Translations under genes and position numbers: made by a program | The notes under the pieces: model-generated | The model's database searches: none | What the model saw: only the letters and a program-made list of their open reading frames with translations | Told to the model about the DNA's origin: nothing | Shown here: positions 42,709 to 52,147 of the stretch, piece after piece | Layout of the letters: each line of letters starts with the position of its first letter | Numbering within the stretch: the first letter of the stretch is position 1 | Source of the DNA: JAMQPK01 sp963761975 | Lineage (GTDB): Bacteria; Acidobacteriota; Vicinamibacteria; Vicinamibacterales; JAMQPK01 | Reading direction: 5' to 3' | Assembly (NCBI GenBank): GCA_963761975.1 | Contig: CAVXIR010000007.1 | Coordinates: 744,001-808,000 of the forward strand | DNA: 64,000 bases

Positions 42709-44109
42709 TCAGCCTTTCAGGACGGCGACGGGTTGCAGCCGAACCACTGGCCGGATCAAATCGAAGTCGACCATCGCGTCGACCACGCGGCGAACGTCCT
42801 TGAACGACGCGGGAGCCTGGCCGGCGATGTTGTCCGTGCCGTAGCGATACAGCCGGATGCGTTTCGCCCGCATATCACCTTCCACTTGCTGCGGATCGAA
42901 ACGCTCCGCAGCTCTGGCTTTTTCCATGACGCGGCCCGCTCCGTGCGCAACGGAACGAAACGTGGCCTCGACGCCCGGACGGGCGGTTGCGATGTACGAG
43001 TCGGTGCCCATGCTGCCTGGAATCGGCACAGGCTGTCCGAGCTCGCCGAGAACCGGATCGTGAGTGAAGCCGGAAGCCGGTACGGCGCGGCTCGCTCCGT
43101 GCCGGTGCACCCAGAGCCACTGCCCGTCGTGCCGTTCGCGCTGGATGGTTTCGTGACCGCAGTCGAATACGAGCGGGAGCGTCAGTGAGGGATCCGCCAG
43201 AACGGCGCGGGTTGTACGGCGCAGGATCTGTGTGAGCGCGGCGCGGTTCGTGAATCCCGCATGGGTCGCGGCAGCCAGTGCGCTGACAAAGCTACAACCG
43301 AGACCGCTGTCGAATGGCAAGGTCCAGAGGCCGTTCGGTCGTTGGTCACTCTGGAACATCGCCTCGGCCGTCTCGCGAAGCGGTTTCAGAATCTGCTTGC
43401 CAAGCTTCCGTGAGTCGCTGTGCAACATGAATACGGCGGTCCCATTCTCGAGTCCAAGCCGACGCGCCGCTTGTTCGTCGAGGACCTCGACAACCGCCTG
43501 CAGCTCGAGGAAATGATTTCCCGCCCCAAGAGTGCCGACCCACCCGATGCTTTTGCGGAGCGCCGTCTCCGAGATGACGCTCCGAATGTCTTGAGGCTCG
43601 AGCTCTGGCATCATCCGGCCGCGATTCTCGACGCGCGCGATGTCCTGCGGTGCGAGCTCCAACGTCTCGCGAACGGCAGGGAGACCGTAGACGAGTGCCC
43701 GTTCGCACTCTTCAACTTCGAGAATCGGGCGCTCGTGCGGTTTCAGCGGAATGCTCTCGCGGAGCCGGCCGAACAGCTCGTCGAGGATCGGCACGGTGAA
43801 CTCACGCGCGGGAATTTCCGTGCTGACGATTCGCATGCCGCAGTTGACGCCAAGGTCGATTGCCCTTGGGACGATCACGTTGCGGCTGACGACCACCGTG
43901 CCGGTCGGAGATGGATTGCGAGCTTTGAAGTGCACGTCGGGCAGCACGGCGACATACGCGTCAAGGCCCGGCACAGCTGCGAGGGACTCGAGCTGACGGG
44001 ACGCCGCCGGATCGGGCAGAAGGTCCCCACCCGTGAAGCAGCGAATGGAAATGCCGCCCTGCGTCGCCGGAATCTCGGTGGGTTGTAAGTTCAGTACTTT
44101 TGTCCTCAT
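42709..44109 (-). CDS. rtcB: RtcB-like RNA ligase
   Basis: From the ATG at 44109 the protein has 466 residues and the RtcB site: LPDVHFKARNPSPTG (usual DVHxG region), GVNCGMR with metal Cys90, GAGNHFLELQ (Asn-His), MLHSDSRKLG (His; HSGSRG is usual), VHRHGASRAVP (HRKGATRA is usual), and AHGAGR (guanylylated His). RtcB joins RNA 3'-phosphate or 2',3'-cyclic-phosphate to 5'-OH using GTP and manganese. All ligands are present. No archease or RtcA is nearby; instead it lies six and 13 bases from a glycosyltransferase and an HprK-like kinase gene. Its role here is unexplained. Confidence 0.85.
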   Translation of the reverse strand: MRTKVLNLQPTEIPATQGGISIRCFTGGDLLPDPAASRQLESLAAVPGLDAYVAVLPDVHFKARNPSPTGTVVVSRNVIVPRAIDLGVNCGMRIVSTEIPAREFTVPILDELFGRLRESIPLKPHERPILEVEECERALVYGLPAVRETLELAPQDIARVENRGRMMPELEPQDIRSVISETALRKSIGWVGTLGAGNHFLELQAVVEVLDEQAARRLGLENGTAVFMLHSDSRKLGKQILKPLRETAEAMFQSDQRPNGLWTLPFDSGLGCSFVSALAAATHAGFTNRAALTQILRRTTRAVLADPSLTLPLVFDCGHETIQRERHDGQWLWVHRHGASRAVPASGFTHDPVLGELGQPVPIPGSMGTDSYIATARPGVEATFRSVAHGAGRVMEKARAAERFDPQQVEGDMRAKRIRLYRYGTDNIAGQAPASFKDVRRVVDAMVDFDLIRPVVRLQPVAVLKG

Positions 44110-44122
44110 GATCCCACTCGCC

Positions 44123-45232
44123 TCAAGATTCGACGCGATTCGATAGCTCGCAAGACCAGCCGAGACACTCGCTGATTCGTTCAACGACCGCCTCGACGCC
44201 TGCCGCACGATCGATCCCAAGGGCATAACAGGGGGTCGAAGCGGTAAGACGCTCGACGACCTGCAACCGCCGTTGCGCGTTGCCTGCCTGCGGCCAGAGG
44301 AGATCCAGCGCCGCGGTGTAGGCGTCGTACTCGTTGAGCTCCAACGTCAGGCGGTTCGTCGCGCCGAGGAGCTCACTGGCGATGGCGGCAGGAATTTGCC
44401 GGACAAAACCGGTCCTCGAGAATTGCGGGATGAACACTGCCGCTGGCCGCGCGGCGGATGTCCTGGCCGTCATCGGTAGCCTGAAGACCGATTTGTGTTT
44501 ACGGCTTCCGACGAGCGCGGACAGATCTTCCAGATCGATGGGCTGGTCGCGTAGGAGTTCGAGGCTTTCGTCTGTCAGGCGAATCGGTTCGGGCACCGGA
44601 TAGATTCGCTCGCCGTCGCTGAACAGCAGGTTCTCGGTCAGGAACGTCATGCCCGCGCTCCCCACGAGCGCCAGACACGTCGTCGACTTGCCCACACCGC
44701 CGGGCCCTGCTATCAGGAGGGCCCGATCCGCAGTCGCGACGGCTGACGCGTGGAAGAGACGCCAGCCTCGCGTCCGCTCCAGGAACCACGCAATTGGGAA
44801 GTACACCAGGTACTGGAGCAAGCTGAAGAACTTGCGCTGCTCGTAGTCGGGATATCTCGCGAGCTTTTTCGGCGACGGCAGATAGGTGTAGTCAACATCG
44901 AACTCGAAGGCACCGTTGCAGCGGCTGAAGCGCAATTGGAGTTCCTGGTCGCGGTGCGGGTCGAACCACACCAACGCGTCGTTCGACAATTTCATGTACT
45001 TGCCGAAAGAGTCGAGGCCGTTCGTCGCGAACATCGGACCGGCAGCATCGGAAAGCGGCTCGGTCCGCCACACGCCCGTCACCTCGAGATCAGGGTGTTT
45101 CCAGACGGGGCCGATCGCGCTTTCAAAAAGGCACACGACGTAGTCGCATAGCTTGCTGTAGTTGCAGGCGAGGTTCAGCTTCACACCGTGCATCCCGACG
45201 CCGATGCGATGGGTCGTGGGTTCGGATCTCAT
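44123..45232 (-). CDS. HPr-kinase-related P-loop protein
   Basis: The 369-residue protein has a Walker A motif LLIAGPGGVGKSTT (173-185) and downstream FLTENLLFSDGERIYPVPEPIRL, the pattern of HprK-related kinases found in polysaccharide and peptide clusters. An N-terminal region of about 150 residues holds VWFDPHRDQELQLRFSRC and YLVYFPIAWFLERTRGW. Unlike true HPr kinase, it lacks the signature loop, and no PTS genes are present. It probably phosphorylates a small molecule or glycan precursor. Its ATG overlaps the preceding glycosyltransferase stop by four bases. Confidence 0.7.
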   Translation of the reverse strand: MRSEPTTHRIGVGMHGVKLNLACNYSKLCDYVVCLFESAIGPVWKHPDLEVTGVWRTEPLSDAAGPMFATNGLDSFGKYMKLSNDALVWFDPHRDQELQLRFSRCNGAFEFDVDYTYLPSPKKLARYPDYEQRKFFSLLQYLVYFPIAWFLERTRGWRLFHASAVATADRALLIAGPGGVGKSTTCLALVGSAGMTFLTENLLFSDGERIYPVPEPIRLTDESLELLRDQPIDLEDLSALVGSRKHKSVFRLPMTARTSAARPAAVFIPQFSRTGFVRQIPAAIASELLGATNRLTLELNEYDAYTAALDLLWPQAGNAQRRLQVVERLTASTPCYALGIDRAAGVEAVVERISECLGWSCELSNRVES

Positions 45233-46524
45233 GTGTTGTTGGTCAGCCAGGCCAATCGGCGCCGGTTCCGAGGCGGACTAGGCGAAGTGACGACCATGAC
45301 CCGCCTGAGCTCGTCACCAATTTTCAAAGCGTTCCGCTGCAGGTCGAATTCCTCTTCGACAAGAGCTCTGGCGTTGACTCGCAGCTGCTCTCGCAGAAGC
45401 GGTGACTGGACGAGCGCGTCAATGGCGTCGGCCAGCGAACGAGGATCTGCGGACGGGACCAGAAGCCCGCTCTTGCCCTGTTTCACGAGCTCTGGAATTC
45501 CGCTGACGGTCGTCGATACGACCGGCAGGCCGCACGCGGCGGCTTCGGCGAGCACGTTCGGTATGCCGTCGCGGTCGCCGTCCCTTGTCACCAGGCAAGG
45601 AGAGACGAGGACTCTGGCCTGGCGGTACCAGAACCTGATCTCGTCCTGGTCGGCCTCGCCGGCCAGTGAGACGATCGCTTCCACACCCAGGTCGCGAATG
45701 AGCCGTTCCAACCGCGGTCGCAAGTCGCCGGTCCCGATGATGCGGCAGCGAAAGACGCGGCCCCGGTCGCAGAGCACCCGGCAGGCACGAACAAGATCGT
45801 CCAGGCCCTTCTTCTCGACCAGCCGGGCCACTGCAAGCACCAAAGGAGGGTTCGCAAGACCGTGGGGTCCAAATTGGAAGCGGAGGAGATCGATGCCGTG
45901 GTACACCTGTCGCAGATGCGACATGTCCAGGTCCTGGAACTGACGCTGGAGATGTTCGGCGTTGTGCCGCGTGCACGTCAGCACGAGTCGCGCCGCAGAC
46001 AGCTTGCGCCGCAGCAGACGCGGGTGCGAAAGATACAGATCCTTGGCGTGCGTGGCGACGCTGTAGGGCACGCCCGTGATGAGGTGGACGAGCCAGGCGA
46101 CAGAGCCGGGTGAGTGGACGAATCCGACGTGCAGGTGCCTGATGTTGTCGCGTTCGAGCAACCGCGCGATGCAGCCCGCCTGGACGAAGTGCTTGAACAA
46201 ACTGCGATCGCCCGCCACCAGTACGCGCAGCCAGGAGCAGATGTAGCCGAGAGGAAAGCGCCTGATCGTCCAGAGGTGGTCTGCCAGCACGCGGGAGAAG
46301 GCCAGCCACAGTGACTCGGGAAGACAGGTGACGGGAGACCGCACCTCGTCCACCAGACGATGCCGTTTGATGTCGCGCGGACGGTTCAACGCGTAGATAT
46401 GCACGTTGAATCCCTGGCGTTCGAGCTGGAGAATCTCGTTGATGATGAAGGTCTCCGAGATCCGCGGAAACGCCTTCACGAGGTACCCGAGCTGGGGCAG
46501 AGCCGTGGGTGTCACGACATGCAC
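45229..46524 (-). CDS. GT4-family glycosyltransferase
   Basis: From the GTG at 46524 the product is 431 residues of GT-B fold. Its N-terminal half has LVKAFPRISETFIINEI, typical of WcaL/exopolysaccharide transferases, VGFVHSPGSVAW and SVATHAKDLY. The C-terminal half has GIDLLRFQFGP, AVARLVEKKGLDDLV, IGTGDLRPRLERL, and the sugar-nucleotide site VTRDGDRDGIPNVLAEAAACGLPVVSTTV. It adds a sugar to a lipid or glycan acceptor. The start overlaps the phosphotransferase stop by 13 bp; a GTG at 46515 is an alternative. Confidence 0.8.
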   Translation of the reverse strand: MHVVTPTALPQLGYLVKAFPRISETFIINEILQLERQGFNVHIYALNRPRDIKRHRLVDEVRSPVTCLPESLWLAFSRVLADHLWTIRRFPLGYICSWLRVLVAGDRSLFKHFVQAGCIARLLERDNIRHLHVGFVHSPGSVAWLVHLITGVPYSVATHAKDLYLSHPRLLRRKLSAARLVLTCTRHNAEHLQRQFQDLDMSHLRQVYHGIDLLRFQFGPHGLANPPLVLAVARLVEKKGLDDLVRACRVLCDRGRVFRCRIIGTGDLRPRLERLIRDLGVEAIVSLAGEADQDEIRFWYRQARVLVSPCLVTRDGDRDGIPNVLAEAAACGLPVVSTTVSGIPELVKQGKSGLLVPSADPRSLADAIDALVQSPLLREQLRVNARALVEEEFDLQRNALKIGDELRRVMVVTSPSPPRNRRRLAWLTNNT

Positions 46525-47963
46525 CTCGCTTGGGGGCCTGCGCAGCTGAGGCGCTGCCAGGCAGTATCGGTCTGGGCATGCGCCCACGGCAGCCAGTTCG
46601 GCTGGTGACTCTGTTTCCGGAAGTTGCGCATCACGTACGCTGTCAGATCCAACGCTTCGTAGAGCGCGAGTCGGCGAGGGTTGACGTCTCGCGCCAGGCT
46701 GAGGTAGGCGTGACGGAAGGCCTCGCACAATCGCGTCACGTGCCGCAGCCGCTTCGGATGGCGAATACCAAACGAGGACAGATGTGTGAGGAAGTACGCG
46801 GCGTCGTAGGCGGGCTCGGCCTGGCTGCCCTTGTCGAAATCGATAATCCCCACGGCCTCGTTGTCCAAGAGCACGTTGCCGTACGCGAAATCGCCGTGCG
46901 AAAAACACATGGGTTGGCTGGAGCTGGTTCCTCCCAGCCGAGCGAGCTCTGCGCGAAGACGAACGAGTTCTGTCGCCAGCTGTGGGTGCGAGCGCCTGAG
47001 ATAGGGGAGGTTCCTGCCCTGGTGCGCCAGCAGCCCCCTGAAACTGACTGAGCGCCGCACCCGGACCGGTGCGCATTGCATCGAGCGGAGGGCAGAGGCC
47101 ACGGCTTTGAGGTGTCGCTCTGCCTGGGTCAGCTCGGTTTCGCTGGCATTCTCGTGAGTCAGCTCGACGAACCGGCGGCTGAAGGGCCGGCCTGCCACGG
47201 CTTCCTGAAGGACAAGCCGCTCTTCGGGCACGCTGACGACCGGCCGCGCACAGCGCCAGACGCCGTCGCTCGCGCATGCCGCCCGCCAGATCACCGTCTG
47301 CAATTCCGAACAGGACTTCCAGCGATCGTCCCGATACACCTTGCCGAACACGTCGCACGAACGCGCCGATTGCCGCGTCGAGTCCGCCATCTGCACGGTG
47401 TACCGCAGCGTGCAAAGGCGCTCGGGTTTGTAGTGGACCACCTCGTAGCGCACGGCGCTGGGGCAGCACGCGTCTTCGGGACACGGCAGATGTCGGCGAA
47501 ACAACGCAAGCATGCGGGGCACGTCCGTCGCGAAGTCAAGGCCGGTCAGGATGAGATCGAACGGGAACAACCGCACCAGCATGCTCATCTCGGGCACGAT
47601 GGCGATCGGACACGCGGGCAGCTGCTGTGGTGCATCAGGCAATCCGATGCGGCGGTGAGTCAGTCGTGAGACTTCATTCTGAAACTGCTCGAGGGCACTC
47701 GACGCCTTGGGCCGAATCGTGCAGGAGACATGATGTCGAAACGCGCCGCTGCCAGCCCTGCCGTGCAGCTGCAGCGCCAGGTTGATATCCGGCCATGGCT
47801 TGACCTTGCAGTACCGGATCTCGTAATCGTCGACTTGCACGGGCTCGCGCATCATCTGCTCGAGGGCGGTGCCCAGAACCGCGTTCATGAGCTGGCGATC
47901 GCCAACCTGATGCAGCCGTTTCGACAGTGCCTCGGCCCGGTCGGTGTCACGAGCCATAGACAC
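46512..47963 (-). CDS. phosphotransferase (APH fold) with canonical catalytic loop
   Basis: The 483-residue protein has the APH/choline-kinase-type catalytic loop SHGDFAYGNVLL (HGD 356-358, Asn363) and the metal site GIIDFDKG (374-377). The N-terminal 200 residues, with RYEVVHYKPERLCTLRYTV, form an added domain. It should phosphorylate an alcohol on a small molecule or glycan carrier. In contrast with the two tandem copies further along the operon, the catalytic residues are intact. The GTG start at 47963 lies 17 bp inside the ABC gene; an ATG two codons later is possible. Confidence 0.8.
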   Translation of the reverse strand: MSMARDTDRAEALSKRLHQVGDRQLMNAVLGTALEQMMREPVQVDDYEIRYCKVKPWPDINLALQLHGRAGSGAFRHHVSCTIRPKASSALEQFQNEVSRLTHRRIGLPDAPQQLPACPIAIVPEMSMLVRLFPFDLILTGLDFATDVPRMLALFRRHLPCPEDACCPSAVRYEVVHYKPERLCTLRYTVQMADSTRQSARSCDVFGKVYRDDRWKSCSELQTVIWRAACASDGVWRCARPVVSVPEERLVLQEAVAGRPFSRRFVELTHENASETELTQAERHLKAVASALRSMQCAPVRVRRSVSFRGLLAHQGRNLPYLRRSHPQLATELVRLRAELARLGGTSSSQPMCFSHGDFAYGNVLLDNEAVGIIDFDKGSQAEPAYDAAYFLTHLSSFGIRHPKRLRHVTRLCEAFRHAYLSLARDVNPRRLALYEALDLTAYVMRNFRKQSHQPNWLPWAHAQTDTAWQRLSCAGPQARCMS

Positions 47964-49805
47964 TCAATTCCTTTATTGACGGTTCCGGACCATCGTCGAT
48001 GAGGCTGCCGTTGGCGGCGAGCTCGCAGAGTCGCGCGTAGATTCCTCCGCTGGCTCGCAGTTCTGCGGGCGTCCCCGATTCGAAAATGAGGCCCTTGTGA
48101 ACGACAACCGCCCGGTCAGCTCGTTCGATCAGGTTCAACTTATGACTGATGAGCAGGGTCGTCTTGCCGCGCATCAGGCGTTCCAGGGCGTCCATGACGA
48201 GTTGCTCGGTCTCGACGTCCAGACCGGTCGTCGGCTCGTCGAGCAGCAGGATCGGCGCGCGCCGAATCATGGCTCGTGCAATGGCGACGCGTTGCCGTTC
48301 GCCACCAGAGAGCGTCACGCCGCGAGGTCCGACGATCGTGTCGTAACCGTCTGTGAGCCGTTGGCAGAACTGCTGTACACCGGACGCCTCGAGGGCCTTC
48401 GCGATTTCGTCAGGCCTCGCATCCGGTCGTCCGTACAGGACGTTCTCGAGAATCGTCGCGTGAAACAGCACCGATTCCTGCAGAACGAACGCTGTCTGCT
48501 CGCGGAGCGAATCGAGCCGGAACTGACGGATGTCGTGACCATCGACGAGAATCCGGCCTGCAGTTGGGTCGTACAGTCTCGGGATGAGGCTCAGAATCGT
48601 GCTCTTGCCGGCGCCGCTGTAGCCGACGAGAGCCACCTTCTGCCCCGGCTCGACCTTGAAGCTGATGCTTTCCAAAACCCGGCGGCCGGGCTGATACGCG
48701 AAGCAGACATTGTCGAACTCGAGGGAGCCCCGGAAGCGAGGCGCCACTTCGGCGACGGGCGAGTCCTTCACGTCGGGTTCTGTCTCGAGCACTTCGAGAA
48801 TTCGCTCGAGTCCGACGCTGCCTCTCGCCATCCGGATGCTTTGCTTGGCGAGATCTCGCAGGGGACCGTGCAGTCCGCGAACATAGTGGACGAACACATA
48901 GAGATCGCCGGGTGTCAACGCGTTCTCGAAGACGCGCTGCACTCCCAGCCAGACCACCGCGCACGTCGAGACGGCCGTAACGATGTCAACCGTTCGCACG
49001 TATCGCGCCTCGAGCCTCGCCGCTTCCACACCGGCCTGGACGCTCTTCTCACTCTCGCGGCCGAACTGTTCCTGCTGATGCGTCTCGCGACCGAAGGCTC
49101 TGACCAGCCGCAGCGATGCCATGGTCTCCTGCGTCACCGAAGACACACCGACCTCGCTTCGCCGCTTGTGACCTTCGGCCTGCTTGGCCTGATGGCGGAG
49201 GCGCCACTCGACCGGGCAGAGGATGGCGATCGTGACGAGGCCCACGAGAGAAAGACGCCAATCCATGTACGCCATCACCGCGAGGGTGGCCGCGACTGCG
49301 AGGAGGGCCGTGCACCACTGCAGGAGGGAGGTGCCGACCAGGTCGCGCACGGCTTCGGCATCGCGCGTCATGCGAGTCATCACATCGCCGATCCGGCGGC
49401 TGTCGTGAAAGCTGAGTGAAAGCCGCTGAACGTGAGCGAACAACGTCGACCGCAGCTCAAAGACCAGCTCTTCGGCGAGGCGGTGCAGCAGGTATCCTTG
49501 AAGTACGCGGAAAGGCTCGAGAGGGCCCAGATGAACAGGATCAGGCCGCAGATGAATGCGAGCAGCCATGTCCGCGCGTCGCCACCTGACGGCAGCGCCC
49601 ACGGCGGAATGAAGCTGAGATCCTTCAGCAGGTAATCGAAGACGAACTTGAGCGGCCACGGTTTGAGCAGCTCGACGAGGGTTCCACCCAGCACCGCGGC
49701 CAGCGCGCCAGCCACGATCTTTGCGCGCGTGCGCACGTATGGAGCGAGACACTTGAGTGTCCGAATCTGTATCAGCGACGTCGCCCTATCCGTGCCCGGC
49801 GTCAT
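47947..49805 (-). pseudogene. ABC exporter (membrane plus ATPase domain), one frameshift
   Basis: The N-terminal 100 residues (KIVAGALAAVLGGTLVELLKPWPLKFVFDYLL and the next helices) are read from 49805; near 49498 the frame changes and the remainder continues (YLLHRLAEELVFELRS onward) to 47947. The ATPase part has Walker A VGYSGAGKSTI, Q-loop, signature LSGGERQRVAIARAM and Walker B ILLLDEPT, a complete type-I exporter of about 619 residues. It would export lipid-linked sugar, glycan or peptide. Both sites are intact apart from the single indel, so a base-calling error is quite possible. It overlaps its neighbours on both sides. Confidence 0.8.
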
Positions 49806-51100
49806 GGCTGGCCCGTCCTGACGAGTCGCGCTACAGGCGATGTCACGCTCGCACTGACAGCGCGAAACGCCGACAGTTTTTCTCGAATCAGATCCTCGGC
49901 GATGGTCACGACCCGCTCAGCGTTGCGCCGCCAGGTGTGGCGTTCGAGCACCCGCTCGCGCGCGGCCGCCGCCACATCGCGGCACCATTGGGGTTGAGTG
50001 GCGAGCCATCGGACGAGCGTGCTCAACTCTGCGGCATCGCCTGGTGTGCACAGCCAACCGGTCCGGCCGTGTTCAACCACATCACACACTTGGCCCATGC
50101 GGGCGGCCACCACAGGGCGCGCCATGGCCATGTACTCGAACAGTTTGAGCGGCGAAAAGTAGTCGTTCGCGTCCGATGCGTACGACGCCACGGCAACATC
50201 CATCACGTGGAGCATTTCAGGGACGTGCTCATGGGGCTGCGCTCCGGCGAAGTGCACGCAGCCGGCGAGGCCTAACTCGGCGACTTGCTTCACCAGCGCA
50301 GGCACGTCGGGCCCCGAACCGACCAGGAGCAGCCGGAACGGCCCGCTCTCGCCGCCGAGCATGTGCATCGCTTCGACCAGGGTCGAAATGCCGTGCCAGG
50401 GCTTCATGCTGCCCGTGAACCCGATGACGAAATGGCCCTCCCATCCGAGCCGTCGGCGGAGAAGCGATGGGCCCGTCCGCGGAAGAAACAGTTGCGGATC
50501 GGCGGCATTGGGAATGACGGTGACACGCTGACCATCGATGCCGTGTTCGGTCACGTATTTCCGCAGATGCTCCGAGACGACGATCACGTGGTCGGCATGC
50601 GTCAGGAGATGGCGTTCGGCCGCGCCTGCGACGAGCGGCAGCGCAAGCCCGCGCATTTCCTGCTGCTCGAGAACCAGTGGCGCGTTGACCTCGAGGATGT
50701 AGGGCACGCGAAAGTGCCGCGCGAGTTCGAGACCGGCGGTACTGAAGAGGCAGTAACGCTCGTAGATCACTTCGGGCTCGAGCGCCGCGAGCATCAACCG
50801 CCCTTGTATTTCGAGACTGAGCGCATACAGCACGTTGCGGAGGTCTTTTGCCAGTCGGTTTCCGTCACAGATTGGCTCGGCCTTCAACGCGCCATACAGC
50901 TCAAGAAGCGACGCACCAAAAGGAACCTCCCAAAGAGGAAACTCCCCGTTGTGGGCCTCGGTCCCCGGGTTCGCGGCCAACACGAACACCTCAGACCCGA
51001 GTTGTTGAAGGGACTGCACGAGCCCTCTGACGTGCGCAGATGCCCCCTTCGTGCCCAACACCGGCACACCGAAATCGGCTGTGAGATAGGCGATTCGCAT
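49802..51100 (-). CDS. GT4-family glycosyltransferase
   Basis: The 432-residue GT-B protein opens with MRIAYLTADFGVPVLGTKGASAHVRGL, has EVIYERYCLFSTAG and ILEVNAPLVLEQ, and in the second half FTGSMKPWHGISTLVEAM, LLLVGSGPDVPAL and the site FSPLKLFEYMAMARPVVA with its Glu. It transfers a nucleotide sugar to a glycan or lipid acceptor. It is 29 bp after the PilZ gene and overlaps the ABC gene by four bases (ATGA). Confidence 0.85.
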   Translation of the reverse strand: MRIAYLTADFGVPVLGTKGASAHVRGLVQSLQQLGSEVFVLAANPGTEAHNGEFPLWEVPFGASLLELYGALKAEPICDGNRLAKDLRNVLYALSLEIQGRLMLAALEPEVIYERYCLFSTAGLELARHFRVPYILEVNAPLVLEQQEMRGLALPLVAGAAERHLLTHADHVIVVSEHLRKYVTEHGIDGQRVTVIPNAADPQLFLPRTGPSLLRRRLGWEGHFVIGFTGSMKPWHGISTLVEAMHMLGGESGPFRLLLVGSGPDVPALVKQVAELGLAGCVHFAGAQPHEHVPEMLHVMDVAVASYASDANDYFSPLKLFEYMAMARPVVAARMGQVCDVVEHGRTGWLCTPGDAAELSTLVRWLATQPQWCRDVAAAARERVLERHTWRRNAERVVTIAEDLIREKLSAFRAVSASVTSPVARLVRTGQP

Positions 51101-51129
51101 GACCTGCTCGGAGCCCAGTCCCCTCGTCT

Positions 51130-51456
51130 TCAGAAGATCCGGTGCTTCGTGAACGCCAACGCCACTCCGTGCTCGCCGCTGGGCGTCAGATCCACTCTCG
51201 TCACCACGCCCCGCACCGCGATTCGGGCGCTCCGTTCGAGTGCCCCGGACGGAGACACCCGAATGCCGGCCGTCAGTCGCGCACCGCGCTCGATCGGCCG
51301 CGGGATCCGCACATACAGCCCGCCGCCTGACATGTTGTCGAGCACGGTGTCGATGTCGAGAGGTTCGCCGGTCGCGTCGACGCCCCGAACCGTCACTGGA
51401 AATGGCTGCACGACGCGAGGCCTCCCGCGGCGATCGCGTTCGGGGCGATCCGTCAC
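51130..51456 (-). CDS. PilZ-domain protein (c-di-GMP receptor)
   Basis: A 108-residue single-domain protein with the two PilZ parts: the Arg-rich start RRGRPRVVQPF and the DNMSGGGLYVR motif (N/DxSxxG). PilZ proteins bind cyclic di-GMP and change the activity of polysaccharide synthesis, secretion or motility systems. As the first gene of the glycosyltransferase operon it suggests that this system is switched by c-di-GMP. It is complete. Confidence 0.85.
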   Translation of the reverse strand: MTDRPERDRRGRPRVVQPFPVTVRGVDATGEPLDIDTVLDNMSGGGLYVRIPRPIERGARLTAGIRVSPSGALERSARIAVRGVVTRVDLTPSGEHGVALAFTKHRIF

Positions 51457-52147
51457 GTCTGCAACCTCTGGTGCGACAGGGACGATACGTCTAGGCGCAG
51501 GAGTGGCGCATCGGTCGCGTCGCTAATTTTGGGGTGGCGCTCGCGACCATATTTGCGGGACTCGAATGGGCTGGGACGACCACCGCAGCCCGGCTGGCGG
51601 TGCTATGAATCAGTTGGCGACACTTTCGCAACGCGTCAGCTGGACCTAATGCGGGTTTTCTGGTCGGCGTAGTACGACGACGTAGACGCAGAGGCGGAGA
51701 AACACAGCTCAAGAGATTCACGAATACCGCGGTGCTCTAATTGAGCTCGATCGCGCTGGTGCCACCGTAGCCAAGGCAATACCATCACGGAGATACGGAG
51801 CACGGCATCGACTGACTTTCGCCATGACACCTAATCACAACTTCGCGCCCCTGGCGCCCACGTACACCCACAGCGGCCGTCACGACGTGCTCCGACGTCG
51901 TCCTGTCGCGTTCTTCGTCGATCTGATCCTCATCGGAGGAAAGCGCGACGCTGGTCGCCGGCGTACAAGGCAGCTCTGCGCCTCGGCGTCTCGGCGTCGA
52001 GACAGAAAGAGGCGCCCCAAGGCCGCTTGCAGGCAAACTTCGCACAGTCGGGAACACGCTAGGCGGACCAGTGTTGGGTTAACGGCTCGCTCCTCGGAGT
52101 GGCAGATGCAGGAGCAGCTCCGTCTGATGAAGCGGCCAGCGTGCTGC
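51457..52147. other. intergenic region with degenerate repeats
   Basis: About 690 bp without a credible gene. It holds degenerate GC-rich repeats of several kinds: a GACGCAGAGGCGGAGAAA stretch near 51675, an ATCACGGAGATACGGAGCACGG stretch near 51785, and the 24-bp dispersed repeat at 51978-52001. The promoter of the PilZ operon is expected in its left part, but no clear consensus could be picked. Confidence 0.5.
51978..52001 (+). repeat. 24-bp dispersed repeat, second copy
   Basis: Matches 21659-21682 at 22 of 24 positions (GCGCCTCGGCGTCTCGGCG...). Both copies lie between genes. Confidence 0.5.

Noticed and set aside
44123..45232. True HPr kinase/phosphorylase
   Set aside because: The P-loop is present but the HprK signature loop and other PTS genes are absent; the HprK-related type is preferred.
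38775..51100. RiPP or other natural-product cluster
   Set aside because: There is an exporter, a kinase and glycosyltransferases, but no precursor peptide, leader-recognition domain or polymer synthase could be identified. The radical SAM gene is outside the operon.
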